DNA of 64,000 nt from Pristionchus mayeri (GCA_036245805.1 BTRK01000003.1:19991292-20055291); one strand, 5' to 3'; shown: positions 1-11,764, numbered from the stretch's first letter. A program made the numbers and translations. The notes: generated by a model not told the origin, from the letters alone.

Positions 1-581
1 TGAACAGAAACAGAATGGAAAGGTACCAGAGGTAAAATTAAAGTGAAATGAAAAGTAGAGATAACTGCCTTACCAGAAAGAGAAAGAGAATAGAGTAGAG
101 TAATACTTCCTAGAAAAGAGCGGGTGGGTGTTTCGGTCCTGGGTCGCATACACCCGACCCGCCTCGAAAATGGGGGGAAAGATCATTCGAAAAATTTGCT
201 TTTCAGAGTTTCATCGGAACAGCCTATCCGAAGATGGCTGGACCGTGTGCTTAATCATCATCGCTTGGTCCCAGACGGAAACAAACCCTCGACCCATCAA
301 AGATAAACATTGTTGGGGAAATTTAGTTTCCGCATTCGAGATTCTTCCCTGTTTTTCAATCGAGTGTGCGGAAGAGTATACAATATTTCAATTTGAATCC
401 TATTATTCTTTCCTTCGCCCCTAATTTCTTCGCCCCAGTGTACTCGCGCAGCTGATACGCGATCCGTCTCTGATCAGATGATAACTGTAGTTTGTAGTGA
501 TTTGAGTGTGAGATAAACTCTACCTATCAATTTGGACACGCGTGATGTTTTTGCGTTGTATCACTGCGATCTCTCGCAGCG
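1..581. other. 5' flank without a supported gene
   Basis: Short open frames at 124-424 have no splice-consistent extension and no recognisable motif. The stretch lies upstream of the enoyl-CoA hydratase start and probably contains its promoter, but I see no clear TATA element. Confidence 0.4.
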
Positions 582-1900
582 ATGGCTGAGACGAAGGCAC
601 CACTCGGTTTGTTACTTCTTTCACCCTATTTCTACTTCTTCTATTCATTACTAAAAACAGTTCTAATTATGTCGGATTGCAGTGAAATCTCGACTCGAAG
701 ACGGCATCTTCATCATCACGATCAACAATCCGAAGTGAAACAACTGCGTCGGTCACCAAACTGCCAAGGTGAATACGATAGGCGTACGCGAATCGATAAT
801 TGATTTATTTCTACGATCTCAAGAACTGAGTATTGCTTTGATCAGGCTCTCGTCGAGGCATTCGAGCGATTCGAGGCTGATGAAGATGCGAAGATTGCCG
901 TGCTCCACGGAGAGGGTAGATTGCTTGGACTAACTTTTCAAATGTAACATTTTTTATCAGTTTTATTCGTTGGTTGTTTGATCTTTGACCTCTCTCCCTC
1001 CTTCAGGATCGAACTTCTGCTGTGGCTACGATCTGAAGGAATTGTCGAAGGCAGAATTCGAGTACGCCGACGAAACCTTCCTTGGCAAATACCGGTTCCT
1101 GGTAGGTCATCCTTCTACCGTACTCCGAGACTATATACAGCATCTATTTTAATTTCAGGGTCCGACGGCGATGGCTCTTCGCAAGCCGCTCATCGCTGCT
1201 GTGGAGGGATACGCAGTAGCTGGCGGTCTCGAGATGTCTCTCCTGGGTACGGTAACTGATTTTTTACTGTATTCGAGATATATTGTATTTTTTCAGCTGA
1301 CTTTCGAGTTGCTTCTTCTTCTGCTCGTTTCGGAGTCTTCTGCAGAAGAGTCGGCGTGCCTCCCCTAGACGGAGGAACCGACTACCCAAAGTATACCGTA
1401 GTATACCACCCTACCGTATCTCTCACCGAGCTACTGTCACACATCGATTGTGTCTGCAGGTGATTGGTCTGGGTCGAGCACTGGATATGATTCTGACTGG
1501 TCGTGAAGTGAATGCAGAAGAGGCTCTCTCCATGGGACTCACAAATCGAGTCGTCGAGAAGGGAAAGGGTAGGTCAAGGACGTCTCTGGTAATCCATAAC
1601 CATCTTTCTCAGCTCTGGAAGAGGCGATCAAACTGGCCAAACTCATCGCTTCCCATCCAAATCAGTGGATGCTTGTCGACAGGTAACCATTTTTGCTGCA
1701 GTATCTTGGATGCAATCTCATAATACCAGAACGTCAGTCTACAATTCACTATCTGCTCCAACTCTCAAAGACGCGCTCGACTTCGAGTATTCAGAAGGAG
1801 TTTCAGTAATCGGCGAATCAATCCAAGGTGAGAGTCGATTGATCTACCACTCTATCCGATTCAATCGATCTTCTCAGGAGCACTCAAGTTCATGAACTGA
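582..1900 (+). pseudogene. Enoyl-CoA hydratase/isomerase (crotonase) family gene with in-frame stop
   Basis: Ten exons can be joined in one frame: 582-606, 683-768, 846-915, 1007-1101, 1159-1246, 1297-1397, 1460-1568, 1613-1682, 1730-1827 and 1878-1900. The product (about 255 aa) follows a crotonase-fold hydratase throughout: an oxyanion-hole segment SNFCCGYDLKEL in exon 4, GYAVAGGLEMSLL in exon 5, GGTDYPK then IGLGRALDMILTGREV at exons 6-7, and a tail ending GALKFMN. Crotonases hydrate or isomerise acyl-CoA thioesters, usually in mitochondria or peroxisomes; the substrate cannot be read here. The oddity is TGA at 736-738 in exon 2, in the NNPK segment where related proteins usually have a basic residue, so a CGA-to-TGA change is likely. 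The rest of the frame and all splice sites look preserved, so this is either a very young pseudogene, a polymorphic null allele or a base error. The exon 6 donor at 1398 was chosen because it keeps frame. Confidence 0.8.
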
Positions 1901-2279
1901 GATCGAACAACGTCGAAGCTGTGATTGTCGACCGATTTAATCTGTAAACTATCATTTTCCTGGATGTCTAATTCTCTTGATAAACTCTGCACCTCAGCGT
2001 ATGCGTGGATGTGATAAATTTTTAAAAAGCACAATGCACGGAAAACATTACATGATGCACAGGTGCTTTGCTGATTCCATTAGCATTATGGTTCTTAGGT
2101 GGGTAGGTTGTCCTGTAGTCTCTGTCACCGTATCTCTTCGTCTTACATTTGTTGAATATTTGATTACGTAAATACTAATCTGAGTATCATTTGATTGTTT
2201 CTTCTTCTCTCTCTTTGATTTTCCACCTCTTTCTCCTTCACAATATTCATTCAGGCATTATGGCTAATCAGTAGTTCAA
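1901..2279. other. Intergenic, no gene seen
   Basis: It lies between the hydratase stop and the conserved upstream block of the ETS gene. The open frame at 1977-2171 has no supporting motif. Confidence 0.4.
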
Positions 2280-2319
2280 TTCAGTCCTCCTCTCTCTTCT
2301 TCCCTCTCCCCGCCCACTG

Positions 2320-2523
2320 GCAGATTGACGGTAACTCCACTGATTGCATGCACCCCCAGAGGGAGGGCGGACCATAAAGGAACTTCCTACTTGGACTCAT
2401 CCTAAAAGCCACCATAAAGGTCTTTTAGTGCCACCAATAGGGAAGGGGCGGAGCTAGGATGATGAAGGATGCTTCTCCCTCCATCACTTCACTCTTCACT
2501 TGAGTTCACCGATCGTCTCCACC
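2320..2523 (+). promoter_or_regulatory. Conserved upstream block of ETS gene copy 1
   Basis: The same block stands before all three ETS copies (also near 6410-6613 and 10,745-10,956). It contains two CCATAAAGG motifs about 45 bases apart, a GC-rich GGGAAGGGGCGGAG element and a pyrimidine-rich stretch just before the ATG. Its position and conservation suggest the core promoter. No classical TATA box was found. Confidence 0.45.
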
Positions 2524-4156
2524 ATGTCTTCAACTTGGTCCGATCTCTCCCTCTATGATTCCCCCTCTTCCTCCTCTTCCATCCCTTCACATCAGAGACA
2601 GACTAGACACAGATTAAATCCTTGTAAGTTCCCATTCCTTATCTTCTTCAATTTCATTATCCGATCTGAATTCGAAACCGTTCTGAGAATTGAGTCAATG
2701 ATGTTTCTCCAGCTTATTCCATACTTTCTCAGATGCTAAACCGTCGTCTACCGTATCCTCCTCTCACTCGAATACCGTAACCAGACGAGGCAGGAAGTCG
2801 TTCGTTCCGACCCCCACTGCAGCTGCTGCGACGGGAGAGACACTCTACAAGAACAAGAACAGCAAGGTACGGTAGGGATTACTGTAGAATGGATTACGAT
2901 CGGGATACAGTAGGATTCGAAGGGGCGGGGATTGCATAATCGATTGGTTGAAGGCGATGAAGAACCCGCACGAAGAGTACGCAGAATTCTGCCCCTTCAG
3001 AGTCCTTTACGAGGATCCGACACTAGCAACTCATAAGAAAGGTACGGTAGATGGATCTAAGATAATCAAACAGTGATTTTATTCCAGGAGATTAGAAGCA
3101 GTTCTGGTACTTCATTCTCGGTCTTCTGATGGATCCATCAAAGAAAGAGGCTATTCAGTGGACTGGAAGAGGAAGGGAATTCGTGTAAGTTAGCCACTTT
3201 TTGTTCATTGTTCCTGCTCATTTTGGTCAATATTTAGCAAGGGAGCACGAAAATTAGATCCTCAATGCCTCTAGAGCTTCCGGTAACTTTACCGAGATAC
3301 AATAAGAATATATTCAGACTATTATCGTATCCGAATGTCTTCTTTTCAGAATCCGTTCCCTTCCCACTGTTGTCACCCTCTGGAGCACTGAACAGGGATT
3401 GCTGAGTACGGTGAGTGATCTACTTACCATTCCGATAAATCGATACTGTAAGCTTACCGTACTCTTGTTTTGCAGCTCAAGCCCGATTCGATCCTCCGTA
3501 ACCTCCGAGCCTGCTACAAGAGAAAAGTCATGATTCCTGTCGGCATCAAGACCAATCGATACGCCTTCCACACTGAGGTACGGTAGCATACTGTAGAAAG
3601 AGCGATGACTGTAGTTCATTTGGAGTAATTATTGAATGATTCTGGTATTTTCAGCCATCCCTCCACGTCGGAATGACTCGCGATGAACTGACCTACTTCA
3701 TCACTCAATCCAATTCGGTAAGTTATCTTTACTCACCGTAATCCCAACCGTATCATATCGAATGACCTAAAAAAGATCAATATTCAGACTTCTCCATTCA
3801 ATCATGCGGATCGCGGAATGATTCCTGATGCATCCATCTACCCCACTCCTCCCCCTTCTACGGCTGGAAGCGAGGATTCATTCATGACCTGCACTTCTAC
3901 AGTACCCTCTACAGTATCTCCCACTGCATATCCCGAGATGGCTTCCTCCTCTAGTACAGAATTCCCTACTTTCCTCCCTGAAATCTCTTCTTTCTTCAAC
4001 GACGCTTCCTATTGCGATTTTCCCTACACTGAATCACCTCCTAGCTGTTCCTATTGGTCTCCTCCTCCTCTCCTTCCTTCCTCTTCCTCCCCTTCATGTG
4101 AGTTACAAATCGTTAACGAGTCCAATCCTGTAATCGGCGAATATTTACATCTTTGA
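2524..4156 (+). pseudogene. Divergent ETS-domain transcription factor, copy 1, with premature stop
   Basis: The exon layout matches copy 2 at 6614: 2524-2623, 2733-2866, 2954-3041, 3088 onward, and so on to the last exon 3788-4156. The N-terminus is Ser/Pro-rich, the middle should carry the ETS winged helix, and the C-terminus is a Ser/Pro-rich tail ending GEYLHL. At the start of the ETS domain, joining 3041 to 3088 gives GGA GAT TAG, so codon 3093-3095 is a stop where copy 2 reads AAG. No alternative acceptor nearby restores the frame. ETS factors bind GGA(A/T)-core DNA in the nucleus, so truncation here would remove DNA binding. The remaining exons are almost identical to copy 2, so loss is recent. 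Confidence 0.75.
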
Positions 4157-4958
4157 ACGGCTATTTCACTATCTATATGTATTCATGTATTATTAAAATG
4201 TTTCTTCTATTGATTATTTATCGATTATTCGCATATTATTCCACGGATCTTGTATCATGCCAGTGAAATAAACTATATATTTACGGCTGTGCTAATTTCC
4301 AGTTCATACATGCAAAGGGGCAGACGAAAGGACACGCTTATTTCCTCTACTCCCTCAGTTTTCTAGCGAATGAGACAGCGTAGAAATCACAGAAATTGAT
4401 TCATATTTTCACAGCATCAGAATCGAAAGTATCCTTCTGCCTCGTAGAAATCAAAGATCAGTGTTCATTCCCACGTAAACACCTCCTTTCAGTTCGTCTG
4501 TTCGACTATCATTTGACTAAGTCTCCCAGTCTATCTCCCTGTCACTCTTCGTGTAAAGCTCAATATTCATTCATCCATCGATGCAATGCAGAAATCCCTG
4601 TGTGTGTCAGGACTTTCTTCAGAGAAACATCCCGTGGGCACTTCAACTGCCTCGAGGGAATCCGATCTCGAATGAAGAGGTCACCCTGTGGGCATGCTCA
4701 CCCTCCTCTCATCGGATGGGTAGACTCAGAGAGAGAGAGATGAGTCGCGACCTGCTCACTTCATCCTTACTCTACACTCGATCAGTCCTCCCGATAGGTA
4801 GTTTTCTCTCTCTCTTCTCTAGTTGTTCCCTACTCTCATTTCTCCCTTTTTAGCCAATATTTTGTGATCAACTTTCCATTCTAATTTTCTTGGTTTTTTG
4901 GCTCACTTCTCTTTGCAATCACTCTATTAATCTGTTCAGTGTCTCATTCTCAATCGTC
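4157..4958. other. Intergenic between ETS copy 1 and E2 copy 1
   Basis: Highly conserved in the second unit (8239-9038). An open frame at 4396-4743 exists in both, but a 2-base GA-run difference shifts its end, which argues against coding. It probably holds the ETS 3' UTR (AATAAA-like sequence near 4267) and the E2 promoter. Confidence 0.4.
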
Positions 4959-5898
4959 ATGTCCAACATCGCCTTCATGCGTCTGACCAGAGAGTGTCGC
5001 GAGGTATGGATACTAAATTAATCAATCAGTGAATTGGGCAAGTGTTAATAATGTACTAATTCATCAGGTGATCAGCGCAAAGGACAAAGATAATTCTGGC
5101 ATCGCGGTCGAACTTATCGATGAGAAACTGACGAAACTTCGCGGAACAATCAGAGGACCTCCCGATAGTCCCTACGAGGGAGGAATTTTCACTCTCGATA
5201 TCGACATCCCTTCCAACTATCCATTCTCCCCGCCCAAGGTACCGTATTCTACAGTAACCTGGATAATCTGGTCTCATCTCAGGTCAAATTCGCAACTCGG
5301 ATCTGGCATCCCAATGTGAGCTCGCAGACGGGACTCATCTGTCTTGATATCCTCAAGGACCAGTGGTCAGTTATCATAAATGTCGCTTACCCTTCTCACA
5401 GTGTTTTCAAATACTGCCTGTTATTCTGGCAGGAAAGTAGTATTCTGTATTGATTTGACGATTGCAGGGCGGCCTCTCTCACTCTACGCACTGTTCTTCT
5501 CTCTGTTCAATCTCTTTTGGCACTTCCCGAACCGAAGGATCCCCAGGATGCTGTTGTGGCCAAGCAGAAAATGAACGAACCACAGATGTTCGAGGTAGGA
5601 GATGCACTTGTGTATTCACTCTCAGCTGAAGAGGAGTAAGCGAACAAAAATCAATATCCTCCTCTCTTTAGATGACGGCTCGTTTCTGGACTTCTCAATA
5701 CGCGAAGGGAAGAAGAGATAAAGATGATGAACTCGTGAAGAAGATTCAGAGGCTGCGTGAAATGGGAGTGACTGAGGTGAGAAAAGTGAGCATCACGTAA
5801 TGATCTTTGACCTTTCCTCTCATCAGGACCAGTCCATATCTACTCTTTCGTGCTGTGGATGGGACCTCGACCGAGCAATCGCGTACATTTTCGAGTGA
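4959..5898 (+). CDS. ubc-20: Ubiquitin-conjugating enzyme E2 with UBA domain (UBE2K / E2-25K type), copy 1
   Basis: Six exons (4959-5003, 5068-5238, 5283-5365, 5468-5594, 5672-5776, 5827-5898) encode about 200 aa. The UBC fold is clear: GPPDSPYEGGIFTLDI, then the HPN motif with RIWHPNVS and the catalytic Cys92 in GLICLDILKDQW, the same position as in human E2-25K. The C-terminal 45 residues form a UBA domain (REMGVTEDQ, then GWDLDRAIAYIF). The family takes ubiquitin from E1 and builds Lys48-linked chains; the UBA binds ubiquitin. It lies downstream of the ETS gene in the same duplicated unit and both copies are open. The symbol follows the C. elegans E2-25K orthologue and is an inference from domain architecture. 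Confidence 0.93.
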
Positions 5899-6389
5899 AT
5901 AAAATTCCCCTCCCTCACCCTCCAATCGTTTGATCAGTCATCTTACTTACTTTGAAACCGTCTTCCCACTGTTTTGGTTATTTTTCGTTCAAACTTCTCC
6001 CCTTCCAATGATCAAGTCATCTCTTGTCTTTTTTTCTATGTGGTCAATATTATATATTTCAACTTACTGCTGTTCTTTCCAGAAAGACTCGAACAATAAA
6101 TTTTGACCATTGAAGTGATTGCAGCCAATGCTTCGAGTAGAGGAGGGTCTGGTTGAAAAGACATTCTAAAGATAGATGTTCCATTTCCCGATTCCCCCAA
6201 ATAACATCTGATTTCATCTTCAGGTTCCCCTTCTTTCATTCATTTCGACAGGTCATATTCATGGCAGTGAACAGATCGATTAACCTTCTACTGTAGCCTT
6301 TCTCCTCATCATTCTCTTTACAGTAGCCACTATAAGCCAATAGGCCAATAGCAATCTGTTACAGTCGCTAATCAGTGATCCTCTCTTCC
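5899..6389. other. Junction region between tandem units 1 and 2
   Basis: No gene seen. The stretch 6250-6455 is the source-like sequence for the inverted piece found at 11,483-11,690. Confidence 0.5.
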
Positions 6390-6613
6390 TTCCTCTTCTC
6401 GCCCACTGGCAGATTGGCGGTAACTCCGCTGATTCCATGAACCCCCAGAGGGAGGGCGGCCCCATAAAGGGACTTCCTACTTGGACTCATCGTATAGGCC
6501 ACCATAAAGGGCTATTAGTGGCACCAATAGGGAAGGGGCGGAGTTAGGATGATGAAGGATGCTTCTCCCCCATCACTTCACTCTTCACTTGAGCTCTCCG
6601 ATCGTTTCCACCA

Positions 6614-8238
6614 ATGTCTTCAACTTGGTCCGATCTCTCCCTCTATGATTCCCCCTCTTCCTCCTCTTCCATCCCTTCACATCAGAGACAGACTAGACAC
6701 AGATTAAATCCTTGTAAGTTCCCATTCCTTATCTTCTTCAATTTCATTATCCGATCTGAATTCGAAACCGTTCTGAGAATTGAGTCAATGATGTTTCTCC
6801 AGCTTATTCCATACTTTCTCAGATGCTAAACCGTCGTCTACCGTATCCTCCTCTCACTCGAATACCGTAACCAGACGAGGCAGGAAGTCGTTCGTTCCGA
6901 CAGCCACTGCAGCAGCTGCGACGGGAGAGACACTCTACAAGAACAAGAACAGCAAGGTTCGGTAGGCATTATTCGGATATCAGTAGGATTCGCAGGGGCG
7001 GGGCTTGAATCATCAAATGGTTGAAGGTGATGAAGAACCCGCACGAAGAGTACGCAGAATTCTGCCCCTTCAGAGTCCTCTACGAGGATCCGACCCTCGA
7101 AACTCACATTCACAAGAAAGGTACGGTAGATAGATCTAAGGCTATCAAAAACTGATTTTATTCCAGGGGGGAAGAAGCAGTTCTGGTACTTCATTCTCGG
7201 ACTTCTGATGGATCCATCAAAGAAAGAGGCTATTCAGTGGACTGGAAGAGGAAGGGAATTCGTGTAAGTTACCAACTTTTTATTCATTGTTTTGGTTCAT
7301 TTTGATTAATGTTTTGCAAGAAAGCAAGAAAATGAAATCCTCAATGCATCTAGAGCATCCAGTAACTTTACCGAGTCACAATAAGAATATATTCAGACGC
7401 GTATCGTATCCGAATGTCTTCTTTTTCAGAATCCGTTACCTTCCCACTGTTGTCACCCTCTGGAGCACTGAACAGGGATTGCTGAGTACGGTGAGTGATC
7501 TACTTACCATACCCGACAAATCGATACCATAAGCTTACCGTACTCTTCTTTTGCAGCTCAAGCCCGATTCGATCCTCCGTAACCTCCGAGCCTGCTACAA
7601 GAGAAAAGTAATGATTCCTGTCGGCATCAAGACCAATCGATACGCCTTCCACACTGAGGTACGGTAGCATACTGTAGAAAGAGCGATGACTGTAGTTCAT
7701 TTGGAGTAATTATTGAATGATTCTGGTATTTTCAGCCATCCCTCCACCTCGGAATGACTCGCGATGAACTGACCAACTTCATCGCTCAATCCACTTCGGT
7801 TAGTTATTTTAACCCACAGTAATCCCAACCGTATCATATCGAATGACCTACTAAAATATGAATATTCAGACTTCTCCATTCATGGAGGCCGATCGCGGAA
7901 TGATTCCTGATGCATCCATCTACCCCACTCCTCCCCCTTCTACGGCTGGAAGCGAGGATTCATTCATGGCCTGCCCTTCTACAGTACCCTCTACAGTATC
8001 TCCCACTGCATATCCCGAGATGGCTTCCTCCTCTAGTACAGAATTCCCTAGTTTCCTCCCTGAAATCTCTTCTTTCTTCAACGACGCTTCCTATTGCGAT
8101 TTTCCCTACACTGAATCACCTCCTAGCTGTTCCTATTGGTCTCCTCCTCCTCTCCTTCCTTCCTCTTCCTCCCCTTCATGTGAGTTCCAAATCGTTAACG
8201 AGTCCAATCCTGTAATCGGCGAATATTTACATCTTTGA
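6614..8238 (+). CDS. Divergent ETS-domain transcription factor, copy 2 (intact)
   Basis: Eight exons (6614-6713, 6823-6956, 7027-7120, 7167-7263, 7430-7490, 7557-7658, 7736-7798, 7870-8238) sum to exactly 340 codons with no internal stop. The ETS domain is spread over exons 4-6: KKQFWYFILGLLMDPSKKEA then IQWTGRGREF matches the family's L.FLL.LL....I.W.G...EF; LPTVVTLWS aligns with the VA.LWG segment; and LRNLRACYKRKVM with the recognition helix usually ending LRYYY. A following GIKTNRYAFH corresponds to the wing. The C-terminal 120 residues are Ser/Pro/Tyr-rich, plausibly an activation region. The recognition helix is unusual: the conserved Tyr-Tyr-Tyr is reduced to Cys-Tyr. I infer a nuclear DNA-binding regulator, fast-evolving and nematode-specific. 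Confidence 0.8.
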
Positions 8239-9038
8239 ACGGCTATTTCACTATCTATATGTATTCATGTATTATTAAAATGTTTCTTCTATTGATTATT
8301 TATCGATTATTCGCATATTATTCCACGGATCTTGTATCATGCCAGTGAAATAAACTATATATTTACGGCTGTGCTAATTTCCAGTTCATACATGCAAAGG
8401 GGCAGACGAAAGGACACGCTTATTTCCTCTACTCCCTCAGTTTTCTAGCGAATGAGACAGCGTAGAAATCACAGAAATTGATTCATATTTTCACAGCATC
8501 AGAATCGAAAGTATCCTTCTGCCTCGTAGAAATCAAAGATCAGTGTTCATTCCCACGTAAACACCTCCTTTCAGTTCGTCTGTTCGACTATCATTTGACT
8601 AAGTCTCCCAGTCTATCTCCCTGTCACTCTTCGTGTAAATCTCAATATTCATTCATCCATCGATGCAATGCAGAAATCCCTGTGTGTGTCAGGACTTTCT
8701 TCAGTGAAACATCCCGTGGGCACTTCAACTGCCTCGAGGGAATCCGATCTCGAATGAAGAGGTCACCCTGTGGGCATGCTCACCCTCCTCTCATCGGATG
8801 GGTGGACTCAGAGAGAGAGATGAGTCGCGACCTGCTCACTTCATCCTTACTCTACACTCGATCAGTCCTCCCGATAGGTAGTTTTCTCTCTCTCTTCTCT
8901 AGTTGTTCCCTACTCTCATTTCTCCCTTTTTAGCCAATATTTTGTGATCAACTTTCGATTCTAATTTTCTTGGTTTTTTGGCTCACTTCTCTTTGCAATC
9001 ACTCTATTAATCTGTTCAGTGTCTCATTCTCAATCGTC
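8239..9038. other. Intergenic between ETS copy 2 and E2 copy 2
   Basis: Near-identical to 4157-4958. No supported gene. Confidence 0.4.
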
Positions 9039-9978
9039 ATGTCCAACATCGCCTTCATGCGTCTGACCAGAGAGTGTCGCGAGGTATGGATACTAAATTA
9101 ATTAATCAGTGAATTGGGCAAGTGTTAATAATGTACTAATTCATCAGGTGATCAGCGCAAAGGACAAACATAATTCTGGCATCACGGTCGAACTTATCGA
9201 TGAGAAACTGACGAAACTTCGCGGAACGATCAGAGGCCCTCCCGATAGTCCCTACGAGGGAGGAATCTTCACTCTCGATATCGACATCCCTTCCAACTAT
9301 CCATTCTCCCCGCCCAAGGTACCGTATTCTACAGTAACCTGGATAATCTGGACTCATCTCAGGTCAAATTCGCAATTCGCATCTGGCATCCCAATGTGAG
9401 CTCGCAGACGGGACTCATCTGTCTTGATATCCTCAAGGACCAGTGGTCAGTTATCATAAATGTCGCTTACCCTTCTCACAGTGTTTTCAAATACTGCTTG
9501 TTATTCTGGCAGGAAAGTAGTATTCTGTATTGATTTGACGATTGCAGGGCGGCCTCCCTCACTCTACGCACTGTTCTTCTCTCTGTTCAATCTCTTCTTG
9601 CACTTCCCGAACCGAAAGACCCCCAGGATGCTGTTGTGGCCAAGCAGAAAATGAATGAACCACAGATGTTCGAGGTAGGAGATGCACTTGTGTATTCACT
9701 TTCAGCTGAACAGGAGTAAGCGAACAAAAATCAATATCCTCCTCTCTTTAGATGACGGCTCGTTTCTGGACTTCTCAATACGCGAAGGGAAGAAGAGATA
9801 AAGATGATGAACTCGTGAAGAAGATTGAGAAGCTGCGTGAATTGGGGGTGACTGAGGTGAGAAAAGTGAGCATCACGTAATGATCTTTGACCTTTCCTCT
9901 CATCAGGACCAGTCCATATCTACTCTTTCGTGCTGTGGATGGGACCTCGACCGAGCAATCGCGTACATTTTCGAGTGA
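9039..9978 (+). CDS. ubc-20: Ubiquitin-conjugating enzyme E2 with UBA domain, copy 2
   Basis: Same six-exon structure as copy 1 shifted by 4080 bases. The HPN motif, catalytic Cys92 and UBA domain are all present and the frame is open. A few substitutions are visible: Asp to His and Ala to Thr in the segment after VISAKDK, Thr to Ile before RIWHPN, and small changes in the UBA linker. None touches the active site. With copy 1 this makes two likely functional E2-25K paralogues, which differs from the fate of the ETS gene in the same unit. Confidence 0.92.
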
Positions 9979-10227
9979 ATAAAATTCCCCTCCCTCACCC
10001 TCCAATCGTTTGATAAGTCATCTTACTTACTTTGAAACCGTCTTCCCACTGTTTTGGTTATTTTTCGTTCAAACTTCTCCCCTTCCGTTGACCAAGTAAT
10101 CTCGTGTTCTTTTCTCTGCGGTCAATTATATTTAAATCTATTGCTGTATTTTATGAAGAGAACTGATTGATAAATTTGCAACATATAAATGATTGCACTC
10201 AATGCTTTGAAGAGAGACCAGAAAGGA

Positions 10228-10496
10228 TCTGGATTAGAGTGCGGAGAGGAAGAGGAAGAGGAAGACTGTGCCGCTCTTTCGAGGGAGAGAGCGAGGAATG
10301 AGGAAGAGGGAGGGAAAGGGCAAAGTCTTCCGGAAGAGTAGGGCCAGGAAAAATGCTGGTTTGGAGCGTTTTTAGTGCGGATTTATAGTCATTTTGTAAA
10401 GAACTAGTTTAAACATGAGACAATCTAGAGACAATCTCATTCCTCGTCGCACAGAGCGGTCTTCCCTTTTCCTCTCCGCTCTCTAATCTGGATTAA
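10228..10496. mobile_element. MITE-like inverted-repeat element (about 270 bp)
   Basis: Left end TTAGAGTGCGGAGAGGAA and right end, reversed, TTAGAGAGCGGAGAGGAA form imperfect terminal inverted repeats. TCTGGA occurs just outside both ends, a possible target duplication. It is absent from the equivalent place before copy 2, so it inserted after duplication or was retained only in the third unit. There is no coding capacity. Confidence 0.65.
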
Positions 10497-10956
10497 AGTT
10501 CCATTACCTGATCCCCCACAAATCATCTGATTTCATCTTCTGATTCCTCTTCTTTCATTCATTCCTTCAAGTCATATCGATGGCGGTGAATTATCGATCG
10601 ATCTACCCACTACAGTACCCATTCTCCTCATCTCTCTCTTTACAGTAGGTCATAGTAGCCACTATAGTCAAATAGGCCAATAGCAATCTGTTTCAGTGCT
10701 TATCAGTAGCCCTAATCAGTGATCCTCTCTTCCTTCCCCTTCTCGCCCACTGGGAGATTGTAGGTAACTCCGCTGATTCCATGAACCCCCAGAGGGAGGG
10801 CGGCCCCATAAAGGGACTTCCTACTTGGACTCATCGTATACGACACCATAAAGGGCTTTTAGTGGCACCAATAGGGAAGGGCGGAGCTAGGATGATGAAG
10901 GATGCTTCTCCCTCCATCACTTCACTCTTCACTTGAGCTCTCCGATCGTCTCTACC

Positions 10957-11453
10957 ATGTCTTCAACTTGGTCCGATCTCTCCCTCTACGATTATCCCTC
11001 TTCCTCCTCTTCCATCCCTTCACATCAGAGACAGACTAGACACAGATTAAATCCTTGTAAGTTCCCATTCCTTATCTTCTTCAATTTCATTATCCGATCT
11101 GAATTCGAAACCGTTCTGAGAATTGAGTCAATGATGTTTCTCCAGCTTATTCCATACTTTCTCAGATGCTAAACCGTCGTCTACCGTATCCTCCTCTCAC
11201 TCGAATACCGTAACCAGACGAGGCAGGAAGTCGATCGTTCCGACAGCCACTGCAGCAGCTGCGACGGGAGAGACACTCTACAAGAACAAGAACAGCAAGG
11301 TACGGTAGGATTACAGAAGGATTCGAAGATGCGGGGCTTGAATCATCGATTGGTTGAAGGTGATGGAGAACCCGCACGAAGAGTACACAGAATTCTGCCC
11401 CTTAAGAGTCCTCTACGAGGATCCGACCCTCGAAACTCACATTCACAAGAAAG
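10957..11453 (+). pseudogene. ETS gene copy 3, truncated after exon 3
   Basis: Exons 1-3 are present (10957-11056, 11166-11299, 11360-11453) and read like copy 2 up to the donor at 11,454. About 30 bases into intron 3 the sequence switches to an inverted upstream fragment, so the whole ETS domain and tail are missing. The conserved upstream block is present, so it may still be transcribed. Confidence 0.85.
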
Positions 11454-11482
11454 GTACGGTAGATGGACCTAAGGCTATCAGG

Positions 11483-11690
11483 GGGTTCATGGAATCAGCG
11501 GAGTTACCGCCAATCTGCCAGTGGGCGAGAAGAGGAAGGAAGAGAGGATCACTGATTAGGGCTACTAATTAGCGACTGTAACAGATTGCTATTGGCCTAT
11601 TGGCTTATAGTGGCTACTGTAAAGAGAATGATGAGGAGAAAGGCTACAGTAGAAGGTTAATCGATCTGTTCACTGCCATGAATATGACAC
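11483..11690 (-). repeat. Inverted fragment of the ETS upstream region
   Basis: This is the reverse complement of about 6250-6455, from the GGGGGTTCATGG end to the ATGGCAGTGAACAG end. It marks the breakpoint where the third unit was cut and joined head to head with its own promoter-proximal sequence. Confidence 0.85.
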
Positions 11691-11764
11691 TATTCATTTC
11701 CAGTGATTCCCTCTCGCACTCTGTTATCTCGGATCATCTTCTTGATCTCTCTTCTCACGGAATC

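Larger units (their letters stand above)
2280..10020 (+). repeat. 4.08-kb tandem duplication (two full units)
   Basis: The stretch from about 2280 to 6230 recurs at about 6390 to 10,020 with an offset near 4080 bases, including introns and intergenic DNA at very high identity. Each unit holds one ETS-domain gene and one UBE2K-type E2 gene, both on the plus strand. A third, partial unit starts near 10,560. Differences between units are mostly single bases and small indels (for example the GA run near 4730 and 8812), which points to a recent event. Confidence 0.95.

Noticed and set aside
2280..2520. CCATAAAGG motifs considered as SRF (CArG) sites
   Set aside because: The motif is one base short of the CC(A/T)6GG consensus, so the assignment is not supported.
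4396..4853. Open frames of 90-115 codons between the ETS and E2 genes, present in both units
   Set aside because: A GA-repeat length difference shifts the frame between copies, there is no motif and no splice-consistent context.
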